The position numbers and the translations under genes were made by a program. Of a stretch of DNA of 64,000 nucleotides, positions 49,525-61,270 are shown piece after piece. Position 1 is the first letter of the stretch. Each line of letters starts with the position of its first letter. The stretch lies in assembly GCA_016936555.1 (NCBI GenBank), contig JAFGXR010000058.1, positions 1 through 64,000 of the forward strand, read 5' to 3'. Source of the DNA: Spirochaetales bacterium. GTDB lineage: Bacteria; Spirochaetota; Spirochaetia; DSM-2461. The notes under the pieces are model-generated. The model ran no database searches. It had not been told where the DNA came from and was given only the letters and a program-made list of their open reading frames with translations.

Positions 49525-49621
49525 CTTAATACTCCTGTATATGGATAAAGAATTTTAATTGGCTCAATTCACAATTCCAGTTAATATAAATTTTAAATTC
49601 GCGGCATGTCAACTCTCACGA

Positions 49622-50095
49622 TTAAAGTTGAGACCTTTTCTTCATGTCCCGTAAAAGATCTCTGAAATTCTCGTCATCAATCTTTTCGAAATTCTCGTTG
49701 TTCCCTGTATTTATTCCTGAAGAAAATGTCTCATCCCCCGGGAAAGAGGCTTTATTTCTCTCATTTCTTTGAATCCGGTACTCCGGATTTTTGACAAACA
49801 TCCTAAGATCACTTATTTGTAACTGAGGATATTTTCTTCTGATTTTATCGAGGATTTCTCTATATTTCAGTTGCAGAAGCTGAATTATGGCAGGATGATC
49901 AGCTTCTATTAACAGTGAATGATTATCGATATCCACTATACGGGAATACTGAGACAGTTTCTGACCGGCTATCTTTTCCCAGGAACTGAATATCCTGCTG
50001 TATTCACCGGCATGGGGATCATCTGCAGATGAGAAAATTGAAAATTTTTTCAGTAAATCACCGGCTTTATCCACGCTTTGAAAACTCCCCTCCAT
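49622..50095 (-). CDS. DciA-like protein (DUF721), helicase loading factor
   Basis: A 157-residue protein whose first 90 residues match DUF721/DciA (SWEKIAGQKLSQYSRIVDIDNHSLLIEADHPAIIQLLQLKYREILDKI), a KH-like domain that in many bacteria loads or recruits the replicative helicase DnaB. The C-terminal tail is disordered and charged, as in known DciA proteins. Its place between recF and rpmH near dnaA is standard. It overlaps the recF 3' end by 29 bases. No DnaC-type loader is seen in the window. Confidence 0.85.
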   Translation of the reverse strand: MEGSFQSVDKAGDLLKKFSIFSSADDPHAGEYSRIFSSWEKIAGQKLSQYSRIVDIDNHSLLIEADHPAIIQLLQLKYREILDKIRRKYPQLQISDLRMFVKNPEYRIQRNERNKASFPGDETFSSGINTGNNENFEKIDDENFRDLLRDMKKRSQL

Positions 50096-51152
50096 TCACT
50101 TCATAAATCATTGTATTTTCTTTATGGTAATTTACATAGTCTTCATTGGGAAGAAACGTGAAAAATGCCTGTTCGTAGGGCGGTAGGTTTTCAAGAATAT
50201 GAATTCTTTTTTCCCTATCCAGTTCCAGCAGTACATCATCGAGAAGAAGAAGCGGTTTCCTCCCCGTGGTCCGGGAATAAAACTCCGCTTGAATTATTCT
50301 TAAAATAAGGGAAATCAGCCTCATTTGGCCCGTCGAACCGATCAGGGAAAAATCGCTGTCTCTATGAAGAAACAACAGTCTATCCCTATGAGGACCTGTT
50401 AATGACATACCGGCAATAAGTTCATTATTTCTTTTTTTCCGGAGATACTGCAATATATCCTCTTTTGCCTTCATACCGTTCCAGGTAGATTGATACTCAA
50501 TCGTGACATTTTCACGGAATTTGGCAATTTCACTGAATTTTTCCATAAAAAAAGGTTCGAAAAGCCCGGTTATTTCTTCTCTTTTTTTCTGTATTTCCAT
50601 ACCGATATCCACAAATTGTTCATCGTAAACATCAAGAAGTGCCAAATTCTGTTCGCGCAACAGGTGATTTCTTGTTTTCAGTATTTTTTTATATTTCCGG
50701 AGAAGATCGATGTAATAGGGATTATAGAGACTGAGTGTCTGATCGATAAAGAGCCTTCGTTTTTCGGGAGTACCGTTTACAAAGGCAATATCATCATGAG
50801 AAAAAACTATACAGGGTTGATTTCGGATAATGTCTTTTCTGTCTGTTATAGTCTTTCCGTTCAAACGGATATTCTTAGTTCTGTTTCTCCAGGTAATCGA
50901 TATTTCATTGATATCTTCTTTTGATTTGTAATAGGAAGCTGTTGCGCTGAAAGACTTTTCATCATTTTTACAAAGAATATTGTCTTCCCTGGTTCTGAAA
51001 GACGTTCCATAACAGAGAAAATAGACAGATTCGAGAATATTTGTTTTACCCTGGCCGTTTTCTCCGACAAAAAAAACTTCCGGAGCATCTGTATCCAGTT
51101 CACACTGCTCAATATTCCGGAAGTTTATCAGTTTTATTGCTGCAATCGGCAA
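50067..51152 (-). CDS. recF: DNA replication and repair protein RecF
   Basis: A 361-residue SMC-like ATPase for single-strand-gap repair. Walker A GENGQGKTNILESVYFL, the signature region GSTGQMRLISLILRIIQAEF and Walker B PLLLLDDVLLELD are complete. It follows dnaN with two bases between the genes in the conserved dnaA-dnaN-recF order. The 3' end extends 29 bases into dciA. Confidence 0.95.
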   Translation of the reverse strand: MPIAAIKLINFRNIEQCELDTDAPEVFFVGENGQGKTNILESVYFLCYGTSFRTREDNILCKNDEKSFSATASYYKSKEDINEISITWRNRTKNIRLNGKTITDRKDIIRNQPCIVFSHDDIAFVNGTPEKRRLFIDQTLSLYNPYYIDLLRKYKKILKTRNHLLREQNLALLDVYDEQFVDIGMEIQKKREEITGLFEPFFMEKFSEIAKFRENVTIEYQSTWNGMKAKEDILQYLRKKRNNELIAGMSLTGPHRDRLLFLHRDSDFSLIGSTGQMRLISLILRIIQAEFYSRTTGRKPLLLLDDVLLELDREKRIHILENLPPYEQAFFTFLPNEDYVNYHKENTMIYEVNGGEFSKRG

Positions 51153-51154
51153 TT

Positions 51155-52261
51155 TTAATCCATCTGCATTGGCATAATTATATGAAAATAGTTTTTCTGG
51201 GGAACAGAATTGAGAGTTATAGCTCTATTGGCTTCAGTAAAATCAATCCTGATTTCCTCATCTTCAATAACTCTCAGGGGATCCTGAAGGTACTGGCAGT
51301 TGAGGGCAATAGTCAAATCCGGACCGTTGTAAATACAGGAGAAATCCTCTTTTGCCACCCCGATATCGCTTTCCTCCGATTTTAACGATATGGTTTCACC
51401 GGAAACAGAGAGAAAAATCCGCTTGGATTTCTGCTCAGCAAGAAGTGATACACGTTTAAGAGCATCGGAAAAGTCCCTTTTGCTGATAGTTATGCTGTAT
51501 TCCTGTTTTTCAGGAATAACCCGGTTATAATTTGGAAACTGTCCGTCTATCAATGTGGAATAAACTTTCTGATTATCAAATTTCACATAAAGAGTCTTTT
51601 CGGAAACGGCAATGGAAAGGTTACCTTCACCGGAAGAGAGTTTTTTAACAAGATTAAGAATCTTCGAAGGAATAATAACGCCGTTAAAATCCTCAATGGG
51701 ATTTTCCAGTGTCTCTGAAATATAGGAAAGTCGTCTTCCATCAGTAGCGACCATTATAATTTCCTCTCCGTTTTTTTCCATATAGACACCATTCATAAAA
51801 TATCTGGTTTCATCATCGGAAATGGAAAATACAGTCTGGGAAATCATCTCGTTGAACTTACTCTGTGAAAATTCAAAGTAATGTTCTTCAGATATATCCT
51901 GAATTTCAGGAAATTTCTCCGAAGATATGGTTTTGAGCTGAAAATCAATTTTTTTATCGACGGGTTTGATAACGAGTTTTTCATTATCTTTCAGAATAAA
52001 GTCTATATCACCTTCAGGAAGGGATCGAAGAATTCCCAGAAATTTATCACAAAAGACCGATGTACTTCCGGAAATTTCCACATGAACGGGAATTCTGGTC
52101 TCGAATCCCACTTTCAGGTCAGTAGCCCTTATGATAAGTGAATCGTCAATGGCTTCAATCATAACATTGGAGAGAATGGACAGAGCATTTCTTGAGGAAA
52201 TTATCTCATGAGCTATGGAAATTTCCTTGAGAATAACGTTTTTTTCACAATTGAATTTCAT
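51155..52261 (-). CDS. dnaN: DNA polymerase III sliding clamp (beta)
   Basis: A 368-residue sliding clamp with the three-domain pattern; IEAIDDSLIIRATDLKVGFETRI, VATDGRRLSYI and the C-terminal NYFHIIMPMQM are typical. The start is ATG 52261 (AGGAG nine bases upstream); the track TTG at 52267 is too close to the ribosome site. The AT-rich part of the predicted origin forms its 5' leader. Confidence 0.96.
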   Translation of the reverse strand: MKFNCEKNVILKEISIAHEIISSRNALSILSNVMIEAIDDSLIIRATDLKVGFETRIPVHVEISGSTSVFCDKFLGILRSLPEGDIDFILKDNEKLVIKPVDKKIDFQLKTISSEKFPEIQDISEEHYFEFSQSKFNEMISQTVFSISDDETRYFMNGVYMEKNGEEIIMVATDGRRLSYISETLENPIEDFNGVIIPSKILNLVKKLSSGEGNLSIAVSEKTLYVKFDNQKVYSTLIDGQFPNYNRVIPEKQEYSITISKRDFSDALKRVSLLAEQKSKRIFLSVSGETISLKSEESDIGVAKEDFSCIYNGPDLTIALNCQYLQDPLRVIEDEEIRIDFTEANRAITLNSVPQKNYFHIIMPMQMD

Positions 52262-52473
52262 TTTCAAATTCTCCTAAATATTTTTATAAGAAACAGTAGT
52301 AGTAGTAGTAGGCCCTGTGAATTTGTGGATAACCATACAAGTCTATAAATAATCAAATTTTATCCGTTTAAAAATTACTGTATAAAAGACTCCGGGAATT
52401 CACAGAATTCACAATCTTACTAAAGTAAAGCGGATTATACAGAATTTATCCACTGAATTATATCACTTATCAA
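52262..52473. other. oriC: DnaA box, GC-rich spacer and DnaA-trio between dnaA and dnaN
   Basis: Read on the minus strand, TTATCCACA (52324-52332) is followed by a second degenerate box (AAATTCACA, 52316-52324), a GGGCC block (52311-52315) and then CTA triplets, which are five TAG repeats plus one CAG on the plus strand (52294-52311). An AT-rich stretch (TTTCTTATAAAAATATTTAG) follows. This is the order of the bacterial basal unwinding system: DnaA boxes, GC-rich element, DnaA-trio and unwinding region. A further near-consensus box TTATCCACT lies at 52446-52454. I infer that this is the chromosomal origin. Confidence 0.82.
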
Positions 52474-53871
52474 CTAATTATTACCATGTTCTTTTACAGA
52501 CCTGATTAAATTCATAACAAGGGGCTCCAGTGTCGAATCGGTCTTCATTCTGTCTTCTATTCTCTGACAGGAGTGCATAACGGTTGTATGATCTCTCCCT
52601 CCGAACTCAAGTCCGATTTCCGTAGTAGAGAAATCCGTGATTTCTCTGATAATATACATACATATCTGACGGGGGTATGTAATGACTTTTGTCCTCTTTT
52701 TTCCTTTCAGGTCATTTGGTGTAATATTGAAATATTCAGACACGATTCTCTGAACCCGGTCTATGGTAATATTAGCTTGTATGGGAGCATTGAAAGCCTG
52801 TTTTAACTGATTCTGTGCAATTTCCAGTGTAATATTTTTTCCTACAAGTTCGGCGTAGGCAATCAATTTTGTCAGTGCGGCCTTTAGATCTCTTATATTG
52901 GTTGTGATATTTCTACTGATCAGTTCCATTACCTCTTCAGGTATGTTGCTGTTGCTGTTTTCATTCATATTTTTAAGTATAGCCAGACGTGTTTCATAAT
53001 TAGGGGGCTGAAGGTCTACATTGAGGCCCATCTCAAAACGGCTTTTAAGTCTGTTGGCGAAGTTAACGAGCTCCGATGGGGGCCTGTCGATTGTGAAAAC
53101 CATTTGCTTATTAGCGTCATACAAGGCATTAAATGTATGGAAAAGCTCATCCTGTGTACTTTCTTTACTGTGAAATTCATGAATATCATCAATCAGAAGA
53201 ACATCAACGTTGTTTCTGTACTTGTTTTTAAATGCCTGTTGCGAACCTTTCTGGACAGCCTGAACAAATTCCGAAACGAAAGTCTCGGCGGATATGAAAA
53301 CGATTTTCTTTCCATCGTTCTTCTTAAATATCGAATTTCCAATAGATTGCATCAGATGGGTTTTTCCCATGCCGACGCCGCCGTATATAAGACAGGGATT
53401 GTAATTTGAGCCCGGGTTTTCCGCGATTCCCTTGGCGGCATTGGCTGCAAATTCATTATTATTCCCGATAATGAAATTTTCGAATGTGTAATCCTCTCTT
53501 AATTGAGGATGGGGCTTTCGGCTTACATGTTCTGAGATTTTCTGACTCTGTTCCGGTTCCGATGGCGCAACTTTTGCCGGCTCTTCCTTACGGAGCTGTA
53601 CACTTTCAGTTTTCTGTATTATTTCGAAATCGATTTTCAATTTGCGCCCGGAGAGTTCGAGTAGTTTATTTTCCAGAATATCGAGATATCTCTGAATGAC
53701 CTGATCTTTGTAAAAATTAGAAGGAACACTGACAGTAATGGAAGATTCGGAGCTTCCCACATAATTGATATTGGTAAACCACATATCGAATTCCTGGTTG
53801 CTGATCAGTTTTTCATCTTTAAGCTGCTTGATCGATTCTTTCCAGAAAATGCTGAAATCGTAGGAACTCAT
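52474..53871 (-). CDS. dnaA: Chromosomal replication initiator DnaA
   Basis: A 465-residue DnaA with all four domains: an N-terminal helicase-interacting domain I, a variable linker (about 85-130), the AAA+ domain III with Walker A GGVGMGKTHLMQSIG and Walker B DVLLIDDIHEFHSKE, and domain IV with FGGRDHTTVMHSCQRIED, the box-binding helix-turn-helix. ATG 53871 is preceded by GGAG; the track start is six codons earlier. It initiates replication at the adjacent oriC. Confidence 0.97.
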   Translation of the reverse strand: MSSYDFSIFWKESIKQLKDEKLISNQEFDMWFTNINYVGSSESSITVSVPSNFYKDQVIQRYLDILENKLLELSGRKLKIDFEIIQKTESVQLRKEEPAKVAPSEPEQSQKISEHVSRKPHPQLREDYTFENFIIGNNNEFAANAAKGIAENPGSNYNPCLIYGGVGMGKTHLMQSIGNSIFKKNDGKKIVFISAETFVSEFVQAVQKGSQQAFKNKYRNNVDVLLIDDIHEFHSKESTQDELFHTFNALYDANKQMVFTIDRPPSELVNFANRLKSRFEMGLNVDLQPPNYETRLAILKNMNENSNSNIPEEVMELISRNITTNIRDLKAALTKLIAYAELVGKNITLEIAQNQLKQAFNAPIQANITIDRVQRIVSEYFNITPNDLKGKKRTKVITYPRQICMYIIREITDFSTTEIGLEFGGRDHTTVMHSCQRIEDRMKTDSTLEPLVMNLIRSVKEHGNN

Positions 53872-56153
<2,282 letters not shown>

Positions 56154-56169
56154 TAAAAAAGGATAACTC

Positions 56170-58695
56170 ATGAGTGATTTAATAAAGGATGATAAAAGCA
56201 GGGTCATACCCATTGCTATCGAAGATGAGGTTAAAGAATCTTATCTGAATTATGCTATGTCTGTCATTGTCAGCCGGGCTCTTCCTGATGTGAGAGACGG
56301 TTTAAAACCGGTACACCGGCGAATTCTTTATGCCATGAATGAGATGGGTCTTAGAAATGATAGATCCTATAAAAAATGTGGTCGTATAGTTGGTGATGTA
56401 CTGGGAAAATATCATCCCCATGGAGATCAGTCTATTTATGATGCTCTTGTCCGTTTAGCTCAGGATTTTTCTTTGAGAATTCCCGTTGTACAAGGACAGG
56501 GTAACTTTGGATCCATAGATGGAGACCCCCCTGCTGCGATGCGTTACACCGAAGCTAGAATGGCAAAAATTGCCGAGGCTATGCTGCGGGATATTAAGAA
56601 GGATACGATTGATTTCGGCCCGAATTACGATGATTCCATGAAGGAGCCTCTTGTTCTGCCGACAGCTTTTCCTTTTCTTCTCGTAAACGGGGCCAGTGGT
56701 ATTGCTGTCGGTATGGCGACAAATATGGCACCCCATAATCTTATCGAAGTCTGTAATGCCATCAATGCTACAATAGACAATAGGGACATCACGTCAGAGG
56801 AACTTCTCGAATATATTCAGGGACCTGACTTTCCTCAAGGGGGAATCATTTTCGGTCGCCGGGGTATCAAAGAGGCTTTTCTTACCGGTCGGGGTAAAAT
56901 CACTGTAAGGGCCAGATACACTGTCGAGGAAATTAGACCGGAGAAAGAGGCTATTATTGTCACAGAATTGCCCTATATGGTGAATAAGGCAACTCTGATT
57001 GTTAAAATTGCCGATCTTGTACGGGATAAAAGAGTGGACGGTATTTCCGATATCAGAGATGAGTCTGATAGAAACGGAATGAGAATTGTTATTGAACTTA
57101 AGAGAAATGTCTCTCCAAAAGTTACAATGAATCTCCTGTTTAATCATACAGCCCTCCAATCCAATTTTAATGTCAACAATCTTGCTCTCGTCGACAATAT
57201 GCCCAGGCTCTGTACATTAAAGGATATGCTTGAATCCTTTATAAGTCATAGATTTGATGTCATTACGAGACGAACTCAGTTCGATCTTAAGAAAGCCAAG
57301 GAAAGAGAGCATATTTTAGAGGGATTGAAAATTGCTCTCGACAATATTGATGAAATAATTCAGATAATTAAATCTTCAAGCAATGTTAATATTGCAAGAG
57401 CCAATCTTATGGCCCGTTTCGGTTTTTCTGAGGAGCAATCCCAGGCTATTCTCGATATGAGACTTCAGAAACTGACAAGCCTGGAAACTCAGAAAATACT
57501 TGATGAATTAAAAGAAATAAGGGAACTGATTGCCTATCTCGAAAGCTTATTGGCTGATGACAAAAAAATCATGGAAGTCATAAAAGAAGAGACCACAGAT
57601 CTTTCCGAAAAATATGGTGATGAAAGAAGAACCGAGATCCTCAATGAGGAAATAAACGGAATGATTATGGAAGATCTGATTGAGAAAGAGGATGTTGTCG
57701 TTCTTATTTCCAACAGAGGTTTCATTAAAAGAGTTCCTTTGACTGCTTATAAAGAACAGGCAAGAGGTGGAAAAGGTTCGAACTCCACAGTTTTAAAAGA
57801 TGATGATTATGTAGAACATATTTTTATAGCCAATACACACGATAAGATTATGTTTGTAACAACTCTTGGAAAGGCCTATTGGTTGAAAGTTTATGAGATA
57901 CCTGAAGGAACAAGGGGATCCAGAGGCAAACATCTTAAGACAATATTCGAGTTCCTTCCCGAAGAAGATATAACCACTACGGTTCAGATTGACGATTTTT
58001 CAGAGGATACATATCTTTTTATGGCAACAGAGAAAGCTGTTGTGAAGAGAGTTTCGACCTATGCTTTCAGAAATGCTAAAACAAGAGGTATAACGGCAAT
58101 AATTCTCGATGAGGGCGATAAGCTTATTAAAGCAGAACTCACAACCGGTAATGATGATGTTATGCTCTTTACAAAAAACGGCAAGGGTTTACGCTTCCAT
58201 GAAGAAACCGTAAGAGCTATGGGACGTCAGACTCATGGTGTAAGAGGGATAAAACTTTCCGAAGATGACGATATTCTGATCGGCGTAACAATAAAGAAGG
58301 AAAATGAACAGATTTTCATGCTTTCAGAATACGGATATGGAAAGCGGACTGAATTTGATGAATTCAACCCCCATGGAAGAGGAACTCAGGGGCAAAAAGC
58401 TTATAACGTCACGGACAAAACCGGAAAATTAATAAGTGCCATTACTGTGAACGATACAGACAGTCTGGTTTGTATGACTTCACAGGGGAAAACTATAAAA
58501 CTGTCTCTTACAAATGTTTCCATTCTCGGACGTAATGCCCTGGGGGTTAAAATAGTCAACGTATCCGAAGATGATTCTCTCGTTGGTGTAGCCAGAGCTG
58601 AAAATGATAAAGTCGATCCTGAAGAAGGGGCTGAAACAGCCGCCGAAATTATTAAAAATGATGACTCTGATGAACCCACATTATTTGATGAATAG
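56170..58695 (+). CDS. gyrA: DNA gyrase subunit A
   Basis: An 841-residue GyrA with the breakage-reunion domain (catalytic Tyr126 in [10 protein letters not shown]) and a C-terminal six-bladed DNA-wrapping domain with the GyrA box [10 protein letters not shown]. In the quinolone region it reads [17 protein letters not shown]: the position of E. coli Ser83 is Gln87, and the Asp87 equivalent is kept. The acidic tail ends PTLFDE. With GyrB it supercoils DNA. Three parS palindromes follow the stop. Confidence 0.97.
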   Translation: MSDLIKDDKSRVIPIAIEDEVKESYLNYAMSVIVSRALPDVRDGLKPVHRRILYAMNEMGLRNDRSYKKCGRIVGDVLGKYHPHGDQSIYDALVRLAQDFSLRIPVVQGQGNFGSIDGDPPAAMRYTEARMAKIAEAMLRDIKKDTIDFGPNYDDSMKEPLVLPTAFPFLLVNGASGIAVGMATNMAPHNLIEVCNAINATIDNRDITSEELLEYIQGPDFPQGGIIFGRRGIKEAFLTGRGKITVRARYTVEEIRPEKEAIIVTELPYMVNKATLIVKIADLVRDKRVDGISDIRDESDRNGMRIVIELKRNVSPKVTMNLLFNHTALQSNFNVNNLALVDNMPRLCTLKDMLESFISHRFDVITRRTQFDLKKAKEREHILEGLKIALDNIDEIIQIIKSSSNVNIARANLMARFGFSEEQSQAILDMRLQKLTSLETQKILDELKEIRELIAYLESLLADDKKIMEVIKEETTDLSEKYGDERRTEILNEEINGMIMEDLIEKEDVVVLISNRGFIKRVPLTAYKEQARGGKGSNSTVLKDDDYVEHIFIANTHDKIMFVTTLGKAYWLKVYEIPEGTRGSRGKHLKTIFEFLPEEDITTTVQIDDFSEDTYLFMATEKAVVKRVSTYAFRNAKTRGITAIILDEGDKLIKAELTTGNDDVMLFTKNGKGLRFHEETVRAMGRQTHGVRGIKLSEDDDILIGVTIKKENEQIFMLSEYGYGKRTEFDEFNPHGRGTQGQKAYNVTDKTGKLISAITVNDTDSLVCMTSQGKTIKLSLTNVSILGRNALGVKIVNVSEDDSLVGVARAENDKVDPEEGAETAAEIIKNDDSDEPTLFDE

Positions 58696-58713
58696 TTAGG
58701 TTTTTACACATAA

Positions 58714-58729
58714 TGTTTCACGTGAAACA
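58714..58729. promoter_or_regulatory. parS site 1
   Basis: TGTTTCACGTGAAACA is a perfect 16-base palindrome matching the common bacterial parS consensus bound by ParB. It lies 19 bases past gyrA, 850 bases before parA. Confidence 0.93.
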
Positions 58730-58753
58730 CTTAAGATCTTTTACCGGGTTTTA

Positions 58754-58778
58754 TGTTTCATGTGAAACATTTTTTTTT
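58754..58778. promoter_or_regulatory. parS site 2 with T-tract
   Basis: TGTTTCATGTGAAACA (58754-58769) differs from consensus at one central base and is directly followed by nine T residues, so it also looks like a weak intrinsic terminator for gyrA. Confidence 0.85.
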
Positions 58779-58824
58779 AATACCAAAATAATATTTTCAA
58801 AAGTCTTTGTTATATAAATTTCGG

Positions 58825-58847
58825 TGTTTCACGTGAAACATTTTTTT
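58825..58847. promoter_or_regulatory. parS site 3 with T-tract
   Basis: TGTTTCACGTGAAACA (58825-58840) is a perfect parS palindrome, followed by seven T residues. Confidence 0.92.
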
Positions 58848-59107
58848 GTGGAAAAGATGTTAATGATTTGAATCTTGAAAGTATCAAGGTTTTAAATTTT
58901 ATTCAGTGGAAGCATTAATTACTTGTATTATAAGAAAATAGAAATTTATATAATCTTGACTGTTTTGATTCCCTCTCAGAGAATAACTTGTGGATAAATG
59001 AATATATCAAATCTCATTTATTGGGAAGAAAATATCAGAAACCTATTTTCTGATCTGATTTTTTAGGATGGAATAATAACTCTTTTCCTTAATCACGGTA
59101 TTTGTGC
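58848..59107. other. AT-rich gap with one DnaA box
   Basis: No gene is visible here. TTGTGGATAA at 58988-58997 is a consensus DnaA box. The rest is AT-rich without clear promoters. It lies between the parS cluster and the nfu terminator. Confidence 0.5.
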
Positions 59108-59141
59108 AAAAAAAAACAGTACATTCCTTCGAATGCACTGT
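59108..59141 (-). terminator. Intrinsic terminator of the Nfu-like gene
   Basis: ACAGTACATTC and GAATGCACTGT form an 11-base stem with one mismatch around CTTC. On the minus strand it is followed by about nine T residues. Confidence 0.85.
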
Positions 59142-59183
59142 AAAAAAAATCAAAATAACAGCAATTGTTGTCGCTGAAAAAGT

Positions 59184-59405
59184 TTAAACGGATTCAACCG
59201 ATTTAACTTCGGGTATCACTTTTTTCAGATAATTCTCAACGCCCTGTTTAAGTGTCATTTGGGACATGGGGCAACCGGCACAGGCTCCGACAAGTTTTAC
59301 CAAAACGGTTCCGTCGTCCTGCACTTCAATTAATTCAATATCTCCTCCATCTGCCTGAAGGGAAGGTCGTACATCATTCAAAGCTGCTGCGACTCTATCT
59401 TTCAT
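59184..59405 (-). CDS. NifU C-terminal-like (Nfu) iron-sulfur scaffold
   Basis: A 73-residue single-domain Nfu protein. RPSLQADGGDIELIEV and VKLVGACAGCPMSQMTLKQGVE carry the family pattern; Cys42 and Cys45 form the CxxC that holds a bridging [4Fe-4S] cluster in a dimer. It delivers clusters to target proteins, of which the Mbx-like iron-sulfur subunits in this window would be examples. AGGAG precedes the ATG. It is transcribed alone and toward gyrA, with its own terminator. Confidence 0.93.
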   Translation of the reverse strand: MKDRVAAALNDVRPSLQADGGDIELIEVQDDGTVLVKLVGACAGCPMSQMTLKQGVENYLKKVIPEVKSVESV

Positions 59406-59527
59406 AAATAAACTCCTGTATTAATTAAATCGATACCAGCTCAAGAATAGCTTATAGGTCAAAAAGCCGGTATGGTTATATAATACTAAATTCAAATCAG
59501 TAAAGTCCATAGTCAAACCCTTCTTAA

Positions 59528-59556
59528 TCGACAAGACAAAAACAATCATGTATAAT
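59528..59556 (+). promoter_or_regulatory. parA promoter, predicting a leaderless mRNA
   Basis: TCGACA (59528-59533), 17 bases and a perfect TATAAT (59551-59556) end seven bases before ATG 59564. The transcription start should coincide with the start codon. No Shine-Dalgarno sequence is present. Confidence 0.68.
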
Positions 59557-59563
59557 CGGTTTT

Positions 59564-60331
59564 ATGGGTAAAACTATCGTATTTGCTAACCAGAAAGGTG
59601 GAGTCGGAAAGACCACGACAGCCGTAAATGTCGGTTCATATATCGCTGCTGAAGGAAAAAAAGTCCTTCTTGTCGATTTTGATCCTCAGGGAAATCTATC
59701 GAGTTCTGTCGGATGGTCCAATAAACAGGACGGGATTTATGAAGTTATTACAGGTAAGAGAAATATCCGGGACGTTATTTTAAAAACCGATCAGGATGGT
59801 CTTTCTATTGTAACTTCAAATCTGAATCTGTCCGGTGCTACAATTGAACTTGTGGATATGGATGGGCGTGAATTTATTTTGAAAAAAGCCCTGGAAGCTA
59901 TAAAAGAGGATTTTGATTATATATTAATTGATTGTCCACCCTCTCTGGGAGTTTTGACTCTCAATGGTTTTGTTGCTTCCGACTATGTAATTGTCCCTCT
60001 TCAGTGTGAATTCTTTGCTCTGGAAGGATTTATTACCATGTTGTTTCAAACTGTAAAGCGAATACAACAGACCGTTAATAAAAAACTTAAAATTGCCGGT
60101 ATAGTTTTTACTATGTACGATTCGCGGACAAGGCTGAGCAATGAAGTTATTCACAAGGTAAAATCAACGTTTGCCTCGCATCCTGAAATCCTTTTTCAAA
60201 CTATAATTCCCAGAAATATCAGATTAACTGAAGCGCCTTCACATGGAGTCCCCATTAATTTGTATGATAACAGCTGTGTAGGCGCAAAAAGCTACTATAA
60301 ACTCGCATTAGAGGTAATTGAACGTGTCTAA
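59564..60331 (+). CDS. parA: Chromosome partitioning ATPase ParA (Soj)
   Basis: A 255-residue ParA of the chromosomal Soj type without an N-terminal DNA-binding domain. It has the deviant Walker A NQKGGVGKTTTAVN, the DFDPQGNLS motif and Walker B YILIDCPPSLGVLT. With ParB and the three parS sites just upstream it segregates the origin region. The promoter directly abuts the ATG, suggesting leaderless translation. parB overlaps its 3' end by eight bases. Confidence 0.97.
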   Translation: MGKTIVFANQKGGVGKTTTAVNVGSYIAAEGKKVLLVDFDPQGNLSSSVGWSNKQDGIYEVITGKRNIRDVILKTDQDGLSIVTSNLNLSGATIELVDMDGREFILKKALEAIKEDFDYILIDCPPSLGVLTLNGFVASDYVIVPLQCEFFALEGFITMLFQTVKRIQQTVNKKLKIAGIVFTMYDSRTRLSNEVIHKVKSTFASHPEILFQTIIPRNIRLTEAPSHGVPINLYDNSCVGAKSYYKLALEVIERV

Positions 60332-61235
60332 GAATAAAGCTCTGGGTAAAGGTCTCGATGCCCTTCTTGAACTCAATTCCGAAATTATCGATATTAATAA
60401 TTATGCGGAAATGGATAATGAAGTCATAGATAACACCAATAAAGTAATTTTCGTATCACTCGATAATATTGAAGCTAACCCCAATCAGCCGAGAAAAACA
60501 TTTGATGAAGATTCTCTGGTGGAACTGGCTGAGTCTATAAAGCAGAAAGGTATTATCCAACCGATCCTGGCTGAAGAAAACAGTGAAAAAGAAGGGTTTT
60601 ATATTATCGTAGCCGGTGAGCGGCGTTATCGGGCTTCCCGACTGGCCGGAATCGAACAGATACCCCTGATAGTCAGATCGTTTTCTGAAGAAGACAAGCT
60701 GGAAATTGCACTGATAGAAAATATCCAGAGAGAAAATCTTACTCCGATTGAGGAAGCTCGGGCTTATCGCCACATTATGGAAACACTCAATCTCAATCAG
60801 CAGGATCTTGCAGACAGGGTGGGAAAAAACCGCTCTACAGTAGCAAACAGCTTGAGACTTCTTAAACTGCCTGAAGATATGCAGGATTCGCTCAATGAAG
60901 GAAAACTAACATCCGGCCATGCCCGTTCAATACTCTCAACTTTAAATCCTGCCGATCAGAGAATACTTTTTAACCGTATTGTTGATAAAGGGCTTTCGGT
61001 AAGGGAAGCAGAAACAATGGCCGGAGATTTAAACAAAGGATCCAGATCTACTCAAAAAAAGGAAAGTGTACCAAAGAAGAAAGTACCAGAAATTCTGAAC
61101 GTCGAGCAGAAATTTATTGATATATTCGGAACTAAAGTTCAGATTATTGGAAACATCCAAAAAGGAAAAATCGAGATCACCTATTATTCAGCTGATGATC
61201 TCGATCGTATTTTCGAAATAGTCAGCAAAGATTGA
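60324..61235 (+). CDS. parB: Chromosome partitioning protein ParB
   Basis: A 303-residue ParB/Spo0J. KALGKGLDALLE at the N terminus interacts with ParA; the N-terminal domain has PRKTFDEDSLVELAESIKQKGIIQP and the CTP-binding GERRYRASRLAG; a helix-turn-helix follows (LNQQDLADRVGKNRSTVANSLRLL), then a C-terminal dimerisation domain. The start is GTG 60324 with GAGGT eight bases upstream, not the track TTG. A convergent hairpin terminator follows the stop. Confidence 0.96.
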   Translation: MSKNKALGKGLDALLELNSEIIDINNYAEMDNEVIDNTNKVIFVSLDNIEANPNQPRKTFDEDSLVELAESIKQKGIIQPILAEENSEKEGFYIIVAGERRYRASRLAGIEQIPLIVRSFSEEDKLEIALIENIQRENLTPIEEARAYRHIMETLNLNQQDLADRVGKNRSTVANSLRLLKLPEDMQDSLNEGKLTSGHARSILSTLNPADQRILFNRIVDKGLSVREAETMAGDLNKGSRSTQKKESVPKKKVPEILNVEQKFIDIFGTKVQIIGNIQKGKIEITYYSADDLDRIFEIVSKD

Positions 61236-61270
61236 TTTTATTGACGGAGATATTTCTCCGCCAATAAAAT
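61235..61270. terminator. Bidirectional terminator between parB and the DUF4954-type gene
   Basis: ATTTTATTG-A-CGGAGA and TCTCCG-C-CAATAAAAT form a 15-base stem with one mismatch around TATT. It covers the ends of both convergent genes. Confidence 0.85.
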
